Shown: one piece after another, positions 20,418 through 25,236 of the stretch
How the letters are laid out: every line of letters starts with the position of its first letter
Position numbering within the stretch: position 1 is the first letter of the stretch
The notes under the pieces: model-generated
Told to the model about the DNA's origin: nothing
The model's input: only the letters and a program-made list of their open reading frames with translations
The model's database searches: none
Program-made: the position numbers and the translations under genes
Assembly (NCBI GenBank): GCA_039914895.1
Contig: JBDSOJ010000198.1
Location: forward strand, 1 to 25,236
Direction: 5' to 3'
DNA from: Gaiellasilicea sp039914895
GTDB lineage: Bacteria; Actinomycetota; Thermoleophilia; Gaiellales; Gaiellaceae
DNA length: 25,236 nt

Positions 20418-22786
20418 TCGAGAAGGCCAAGCTCCTGCTGGTCGATGACCGGCCGGAGAACCTGGTCGCGCTCGAGGCGATCCTGGAGCCGCTCGATGCA
20501 GACCTCGTCCGGGCGGCATCCGGCGAGGAGGCGCTGCGGCGGCTGCTGAGCGAGGAGTTCGCGGCGATCCTGATGGACGTCCAGATGCCCGGCCTGGACG
20601 GCTTCCAGACGGCGGAGCTGATCAAGCGGCGCGAGCGGACGCGACACGTCCCGATCCTCTTCCTGACCGCGATCTCGAAGGACGCCGAGCACATCTTCCG
20701 CGGCTACAGCGCCGGTGCCGTCGACTACCTGATGAAGCCGTTCGACCCTCAGATCCTGCTGGCGAAGGTCGCGGTCTTCATCGAGCTCTGGCAGAAGTCA
20801 GCCGAACTCAGACGTCTCGACGCGCTCCTCGCCGGGCAGGAGCTGGCCGCGGCGGAGCGCGAGGGCGAGGAACGCTACCGCTTCCTCGGCGACTCGATCC
20901 CTCAGCACGTGTGGACGGCGCTCCCGGACGGCGCTCTCGACTACGTCAACGAACGCGTTCTCGAGTACTTCGGCCGAGCCTTCGACGAGATGATCGGCTG
21001 GGGGTGGAGCGAGGTCGTCGACGAGCGCGACCTGCCGACGACGGTCGACCGCTGGACGACCTCGCTGCGAACAGGAGAGCCGTACGAGGTCGAGTTCCGG
21101 CTCCGCCGAGCGTCGGACGGCGCCTACCGCTGGCACCTCGCGCGGGCGGTCGCGATGCGCGGCCCCGACGGCGAGATCGTCCGGTGGTTCGGCACCAACA
21201 CCGACATCGAGGAACGCAAGCTCGCCGAGCAGCGGCAGAGCTTCCTTGCCGAAGCCGGCTGGGTGCTCGGGAGCTCGCTCGACTACGAGCAGACGCTGGC
21301 CGACGTGGCGCGGCTCGCCGTACCGCGGGTTGCCGACTGGTGCACGGTCGACATCTTCGTCGACGGCAGACTCGAGCGACTGGCCCTCGAGCATGTCGAT
21401 CCGCTCAAGGTGACACTCGCCCGAGATCTGCAGGCGCCGATGCTGATGGCAAGGGACGCGGCAGGCGCTGAGGCGATCCATTCACAGGAACCCGTGCTCG
21501 TTACCGTGATGGACGACGACGTGCTCGCCGCCTTCGCCTTCGACGAGAGCCAGCTCGAGATCGCGCGAGCGCTCGCGCCGCAGTCGTATGTCACCGTCCC
21601 GTTGATCGCGCGAGGCGAGGTGTTCGGGTCGATCAGCCTCGTGACCGCGGAATCGGGTCGCGCGTACGGTCCGGACGATCTGGCGCTCGCGGTCGAGCTC
21701 GCCCGCCACGCTTCCTCGGCAATCGACAACGCGCGGCTCTACGAGGAGTCGGAGCGCCGGGGACGCGCCGCACGGGCGCTCGAGGCTGTCGGCGACGGCG
21801 TCGTCCTGGTCGACCGTGAAGGGATGATCCGGCTCTGGAACGCCGCCGCGGTGACGATCACGGGCAGGTCCGAGGCGGACGTGCTCGGCCGGAGGATCGA
21901 GGACGTGGTCGATCGCTGGCAGGAGCTCTCTTCGCTGATCCCCGTTGCGAGCAGGCCGGGCGAGCCGGTGCGGGCCGAAACCGTCCCGGTCGAGTTCGGC
22001 GATCGCGAGCTCTGGATCTCGGGCTCCGGGGTGGGGTTCGAGGAGGGTGTCGTTTATGCCTTCCGCGACCTGACCGAGGAGAAGGCGCTGGAGGAGATGA
22101 AGGCCGACTTCGTCGCGACGGTCTCACACGAGCTGCGCACGCCGCTGGCCGCGATCTACGGCTCCGCGCAGACGATCCGTCGCACCGACATCGAGCTCGA
22201 TCCAGAGGTCCACGATCAGCTGCTCGGCGTGATCGCCTCCGAGTCCGATCGGCTCGGCGCGATCGTTAACGACCTGCTCGTCGCCGGCAGGCTCGACGCC
22301 GATCAGCTGCCCGTTTCGGTCGAGCACTGCGACCCCGTCCAGCTCGCCACCTCGGTCGTCGAGGCGGCACGGACGCACCTTCCCGAGAACGTCGAGCTTC
22401 AGCTCGAGGTGCAGAAGAAGACTCGGAACGTCGTCGCCGACCCCGGCCAGTTGCACCAGGTGCTCGTCAACCTCGTCGACAACGCGATCAAGTACTCGCC
22501 CCAGGGCGGTCCGGTGGCGGTCTCGGTCGTGAACGGTGACGGCACGATCCGCTTCTCGGTCGCCGACACAGGGCTCGGCATCCCGGCCTCCGAGCACCGT
22601 CGCATCTTCGAGAAGTTCTACCGACTTGACCCGGACATGACGCGCGGGATCGGCGGCACGGGGCTCGGCCTCTACATCTGCCGCGAGCTCGTTCGGCGGA
22701 TGGACGGGAAGATCTGGGTCGAGTCGAAGCTCGGCGAGGGCTCGACCTTCGTCGTCGAGCTCCCTGCGGCTGCCGTGCGCGGGTAA
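20414..22786 (+). CDS. REC-PAS-GAF-PAS histidine kinase
   Basis: 790 aa, soluble. Domains: receiver (1-125) with LLLVDDRPEN, phospho-Asp55 in LMDVQMPG and K in LMKPFD; PAS/PAC (about 150-270, RYRFLGDSIPQHVW to TNTDIEERK); GAF (about 280-445, VPRVADWCTVDIF to SSAIDNARLYEES); second PAS (about 450-555); HisKA with His572 in VSHELRTPLAA; HATPase with NLVDNAIKYSP, DTGLGIP and GGTGLGLY. The GTG at 20414, forming GTGA with the cheB stop, is preferred over the GTG at 20405, which would sit only 2 nt from the AGGG at 20399-20402. As last gene of the operon, its receiver is a plausible phosphate acceptor from the poly-HAMP kinase, making a two-kinase relay. This is inference from position. No DNA-binding output is seen. 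Confidence 0.92.
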   Translation: MIEKAKLLLVDDRPENLVALEAILEPLDADLVRAASGEEALRRLLSEEFAAILMDVQMPGLDGFQTAELIKRRERTRHVPILFLTAISKDAEHIFRGYSAGAVDYLMKPFDPQILLAKVAVFIELWQKSAELRRLDALLAGQELAAAEREGEERYRFLGDSIPQHVWTALPDGALDYVNERVLEYFGRAFDEMIGWGWSEVVDERDLPTTVDRWTTSLRTGEPYEVEFRLRRASDGAYRWHLARAVAMRGPDGEIVRWFGTNTDIEERKLAEQRQSFLAEAGWVLGSSLDYEQTLADVARLAVPRVADWCTVDIFVDGRLERLALEHVDPLKVTLARDLQAPMLMARDAAGAEAIHSQEPVLVTVMDDDVLAAFAFDESQLEIARALAPQSYVTVPLIARGEVFGSISLVTAESGRAYGPDDLALAVELARHASSAIDNARLYEESERRGRAARALEAVGDGVVLVDREGMIRLWNAAAVTITGRSEADVLGRRIEDVVDRWQELSSLIPVASRPGEPVRAETVPVEFGDRELWISGSGVGFEEGVVYAFRDLTEEKALEEMKADFVATVSHELRTPLAAIYGSAQTIRRTDIELDPEVHDQLLGVIASESDRLGAIVNDLLVAGRLDADQLPVSVEHCDPVQLATSVVEAARTHLPENVELQLEVQKKTRNVVADPGQLHQVLVNLVDNAIKYSPQGGPVAVSVVNGDGTIRFSVADTGLGIPASEHRRIFEKFYRLDPDMTRGIGGTGLGLYICRELVRRMDGKIWVESKLGEGSTFVVELPAAAVRG

Positions 22787-22801
22787 GACGCAGATCCCCT
22801 T

Positions 22802-22820
22802 AGAGCCCCTTCAGGGGTCT
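22802..22820 (+). terminator. Small GC hairpin after the kinase operon
   Basis: CCCC-TTCA-GGGG (22806-22817), flanked by AGA/TCT pairing with one bulged G, 15 nt after the last stop. It is not followed by a T run, so its strength is uncertain. Confidence 0.4.
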
Positions 22821-22826
22821 TCGCGC

Positions 22827-22856
22827 GATGAGCATGCGCTCCTGCGGATGCTCATC
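22827..22856. terminator. Strong bidirectional hairpin between convergent operons
   Basis: GATGAGCAT (22827-22835) pairs perfectly with ATGCTCATC (22848-22856). Inside, after one G-G mismatch, CGC pairs with GCG around a TCCT loop. It lies between the plus-strand kinase operon and the minus-strand permease operon and includes the permease stop codon in one arm. No long T tract follows on either side. Confidence 0.6.
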
Positions 22857-23661
22857 TTGCGCCGGGAATAGAACTCTCGCTCGAGAGCTTCGACGCGAAG
22901 TAGACGGGGATCATCGAGAGCAGGATCACGAAGACGGCGACGACGTTGACGATCGGGAGCTGGTTCGGCCGCGAGAGGTTGTTCAGGATCCAGATCGGCA
23001 GCGTCTGGTCGGGGCCGGCGGTGAAGGTCGTCACGATCACCTCGTCGAAGCTGAGCGCGAACGCGAGCAGACCCCCCGCCAGCAGCGCCGTCTTCAGCTG
23101 CGGGAAGGTGACGAAACGGAACGTCTGCCAGGCGTCGGCGCCGAGGTCGGCCGACGCCTCCTCCAGCGATGTCTGCGTCCGCCGCAGCCGCGCGACCACG
23201 TTGTTGTAGACGACCACGATGCAGAAGGTCGCGTGCCCGACCATGATCGTGAACAGCCCCAGGTCGACGCCGAACGGCTCCGGGAGGTTGCGGAAGGTCG
23301 CGTTCAACGCCATTCCGGTGACGATCCCCGGCAGCGCGATCGGCAGGATCACGAGGAACGAGATCGCGTCGCGCCCGAAGAACCGATGCCGCGCCACCGC
23401 CATCGCCACGAGCGAGCCGAGCAGCAGCGCGATCGCGGTCGCGCCCAGCGCCGCTTGCAGCGAGACGAGGAGCGCGTCCCGAACGCCTGGATTGTCGATC
23501 GCCCGCCCGAACCACTTCGTCGTCAGCCCCTCGAGCGGCCACACCAGCGAGCGCCGGTCGTTGAACGCGTAGAGGAAGATCACGAGCAGCGGCAGGTAGA
23601 TGAACGCGAGCGTCAGACCCGTCAGGCCGCGCAGCGCCCAGGTGCCCAGCCGCGACGTCAC
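22852..23661 (-). CDS. potC: ABC transporter permease, spermidine/putrescine type (PotC-like)
   Basis: 269-aa inner-membrane permease. About six helices are seen, starting TLAFIYLPLLVIFLYAFND, the N-terminal pattern of PotC/PotI proteins. The EAA coupling loop is EEASADLGADAWQTFRFVTFP, shown here as EEASADLGADAWQTFRF, with the adjacent PotC-type LSFDEVIVTTFTAG. The GTG at 23661 overlaps the stop of the upstream permease (GTGA); the open frame extends much further upstream but only as a shadow of that gene. The stop codon lies in an arm of the terminator hairpin. It would work with the PotB-like permease, the binding protein, and an ATPase that must lie outside this window. Confidence 0.9.
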   Translation of the reverse strand: MTSRLGTWALRGLTGLTLAFIYLPLLVIFLYAFNDRRSLVWPLEGLTTKWFGRAIDNPGVRDALLVSLQAALGATAIALLLGSLVAMAVARHRFFGRDAISFLVILPIALPGIVTGMALNATFRNLPEPFGVDLGLFTIMVGHATFCIVVVYNNVVARLRRTQTSLEEASADLGADAWQTFRFVTFPQLKTALLAGGLLAFALSFDEVIVTTFTAGPDQTLPIWILNNLSRPNQLPIVNVVAVFVILLSMIPVYFASKLSSESSIPGAR

Positions 23662-24557
23662 AGGTTCTCGAACGCCCCGGCGCGCCGCGCCAGCAGCAGG
23701 TAGACGACCATCACGACCACCGGCACGGTCGCGAACGCGGCCGCGAACGGGAGGTTGTTCGCGACCCCGACGTTGATGTAGACGACGTTGCCGATGAACT
23801 GCGTGCTCGAGACGAGCTGCGGGGTGATGTAATCGCCGAGCGTCAGCGAGAAGGTGAAGATCGAGCCGGCCGCGATCGCCGGCAGCGCCAGCGGCAGCAC
23901 CACCCGCCAGAGTGTCCGCAATCCCCTCCCGCCGAGGTCGGCGGACGCCTCGAGCATCGAGCTCGGGATCCGCTCGAGCCCCGCGTATACGGGCAGGATC
24001 ATGAACGGCAGCCAGAGATACGAGAAGACGAGCCAGGTCGCGACGTTTCCGAAGCCGGGGCCGGAGAGCCCGAAGGGGTCGAGCACCCAGTTCAGGATCC
24101 CGTTCTCCTGGAGGATGATCCGCCAAGCGTAGACCTTGACCAGGTAGCTCGCCCAGAGCGGCAGCAGGATCGCGACGACCAGCAGGTTCCGCGTCCGCCG
24201 GGACGCGACCTTCGCCATGTAGAACGCGATCGGGAAGGCGAGCAGGATGTCCGTGACCGTCACGGCGGCCGCGATCCCGATCGTGCGCACCGTGATCGTG
24301 CGGTAGACGTCGCTCTCCCAGAGCTGGCGGAAGTTCTGGAAGCCGTAGTCGTGCACAACCTGAGCTGTGAACGGGTCGAGCCGCCAGAAGGCCGCGACGA
24401 AGAGGACGACGAGCGAGCCGAGGTACGCGAGCAGGAGCCACGAGAGCGGCGGCGTCAGCAAGAGGCCGAGCCGCAACCGCGGGTGCCGGTGCAGGAACGA
24501 GGAAAGGCGCCGTCCGGGGGATCCCCCGGACGGCTCAGTTTCGGCGGTTGACGTCAT
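23658..24557 (-). CDS. potB: ABC transporter permease, spermidine/putrescine type (PotB-like)
   Basis: 299-aa permease, first of the pair. A Ser/Arg-rich cytoplasmic N-tail of about 30 residues is followed by six or more hydrophobic helices. RNLLVVAILLPLWASYLVK and YAWRIILQENGILN are typical of PotB/PotH, and the EAA loop is LEASADLGGRGLRTLWRVVLP with downstream SLTLGDYITPQLV. The ATG at 24557 has GGAG 3 nt upstream, rather close. It is coupled to potC by GTGA. It is separated from the binding-protein gene by 161 bp carrying a REP-like hairpin, so it may be expressed at a lower level than that gene. Confidence 0.9.
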   Translation of the reverse strand: MTSTAETEPSGGSPGRRLSSFLHRHPRLRLGLLLTPPLSWLLLAYLGSLVVLFVAAFWRLDPFTAQVVHDYGFQNFRQLWESDVYRTITVRTIGIAAAVTVTDILLAFPIAFYMAKVASRRTRNLLVVAILLPLWASYLVKVYAWRIILQENGILNWVLDPFGLSGPGFGNVATWLVFSYLWLPFMILPVYAGLERIPSSMLEASADLGGRGLRTLWRVVLPLALPAIAAGSIFTFSLTLGDYITPQLVSSTQFIGNVVYINVGVANNLPFAAAFATVPVVVMVVYLLLARRAGAFENL

Positions 24558-24718
24558 CAGCTCCGTCAGCTCGGGCTCCTGGCGCGTCGCTGGCGGTGCG
24601 AGGCCGGAGGGGACAGTGCGCTAGCACGGCCCCGGAAGGCATCGTGCCGCCAGCCGCGCGAGGCGGCGGCGGAGCCGGGCTTCGCCCGGCGGGAGCCGCC
24701 GCCGCCCAGGGGCGCGAG
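24558..24718. other. Intergenic spacer in the polyamine transporter operon
   Basis: 161 bp between the binding-protein and permease genes. It holds the third copy of the GC hairpin element (24668-24700) and a GGCCGGAGGGGA stretch (24602-24613) that also occurs inside the 32-bp insertion of the 9.97-10.12 kb repeat. No open reading frame is convincing. Confidence 0.6.
24668..24700. repeat. REP-like hairpin element, third copy
   Basis: Identical to the 33-nt element at 9921-9953 and 10076-10108 except for one base in the hairpin loop (TTC in place of TCC). The stem GCCGGGC/GCCCGGC is fully kept. Flanking GCCGCC/GGCGGC sequence extends the outer stem here. Its presence at an unrelated site shows it is a dispersed genomic element. 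Confidence 0.8.
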
Positions 24719-25236
24719 CTATCCCTTGATCTCAGTCCAGGCTTGAGTCCATTCCGAGTAGTCCTTGCAGACCTCGCCGCGGTCGTCGCCGCAGTCCGCC
24801 TGCGGCGTCTTCCAGTAGTAGATCTGCTCGAAGTACTCCTCGTCGTCGGCGTGGAAGATCGTGCAGTGATCCTTGTTGGCGGTCAGCCCGCACGCTTCCT
24901 TGGAGGACGGGGCCTCGCCGAAGTACTCGGTCGCGGCCGCGTTCGCCTTCGGCGAGATGATGTGGTTCATCCACAGGTACATGCAGTTCGGGTTCTCGGC
25001 CTTCGACGAGATCATCCACGTGTCCGACCAGCCGGTCGAGCCCTCCTTGGGCAGGACGGCGGCGACGGGCACCTTCTCGCCCTCGAGCACGTTCGTGATC
25101 ACCTGCCAGGTCGTCCCGACGACGCTCTCGCCGCCGGTGAAGGCCGCGATCTGCTTCGTGTAGTCCGACCAGTACTCGCCGATCACCGTCCGCTGCTGCT
25201 TCAAGAGCTCGACGGCGGCGTCGAACTGCTTCTGGT
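24719..25236 (-). CDS. potD: ABC transporter substrate-binding protein, spermidine/putrescine (PotD) type, partial
   Basis: The C-terminal 172 residues; the N-terminus with its signal peptide lies beyond the right edge, and the frame is open to the last base. Typical PotD-family features are GESVVGTTWQVITNVL, then VAAVLPKEGSTGWSDTWMI, where Trp/Asp residues line the polyamine site, and NCMYLWMNHIISPKANAAATEYFG. The last 70 residues carry four Cys (ACGLT, HCTIF, ADCGDD, EVCKDY) plus one in PNCMY, unusual for this family and likely disulfide-forming outside the cell. It is followed by two permeases on the same strand. The true substrate could be another cationic or small organic compound. Confidence 0.88.
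   Translation of the reverse strand, partial: QKQFDAAVELLKQQRTVIGEYWSDYTKQIAAFTGGESVVGTTWQVITNVLEGEKVPVAAVLPKEGSTGWSDTWMISSKAENPNCMYLWMNHIISPKANAAATEYFGEAPSSKEACGLTANKDHCTIFHADDEEYFEQIYYWKTPQADCGDDRGEVCKDYSEWTQAWTEIKG

Overview
This is a chromosomal stretch of a very GC-rich bacterium. Several features point to Actinomycetota: an acyl-CoA carboxylase split into separate alpha (biotin carboxylase) and beta (carboxyltransferase) genes, frequent GTG/TTG starts, several genes with a TAnnnT -10 box only 6-9 nt before the start codon (leaderless style), and ATGA/GTGA-coupled operons. The class Thermoleophilia (Gaiellales/Solirubrobacterales) is my best guess. It is an inference from overall flavour, not proven by any marker in the window.

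Layout. 1-1.1 kb: start of a biotin carboxylase (minus), divergent by 23 bp from pgsA (plus). 1.6-2.2 kb: three very small genes (a 58-aa zinc-knuckle protein, a 47-aa acidic protein and a 35-aa Trp-rich membrane peptide). 2.2-4.05 kb: a membrane GGDEF + HD-GYP protein for c-di-GMP turnover. 4.05-5.5 kb (minus): a GT-C membrane glycosyltransferase with two single-base frameshifts; its restored reading frame shares the palindrome CTAG as stop with the GGDEF gene. 5.5-8.4 kb (minus): a molybdate uptake operon, regulator-modA-modB-modC, with tandem palindromic operators over its promoter and start codon. 8.5-9.85 kb: a secreted repeat protein and a GNAT acetyltransferase. 9.85-10.12 kb: a tandem duplication carrying REP-like hairpins, between convergent genes. 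10.1-12.7 kb: acyl-CoA carboxylase beta subunit (minus), divergent from a short Cys/Met-metabolism PLP enzyme (plus), with a perfect 19-bp palindrome between them.

12.8-22.8 kb is the most unusual part: a four-gene, tightly coupled plus-strand operon. It holds a 2064-aa soluble hybrid histidine kinase with about 23 HAMP modules (ten tandem 276-bp units) plus GAF, coiled coil, HisKA, HATPase and three receiver domains, followed by a free-standing CheR methyltransferase, a CheB methylesterase catalytic domain, and a REC-PAS-GAF-PAS histidine kinase. No chemoreceptor, CheA or CheW is present, so CheR/CheB probably act on something other than a classical MCP; the HAMP/coiled-coil kinase is the obvious candidate. 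The kinase resembles fungal group III (Nik1/Os-1) and Streptomyces OsaA-type osmosensing kinases.

22.8-25.2 kb (minus): a polyamine-type ABC importer (binding protein cut by the window edge, then two permeases coupled by GTGA). A third copy of the REP-like hairpin lies between the binding-protein and permease genes.
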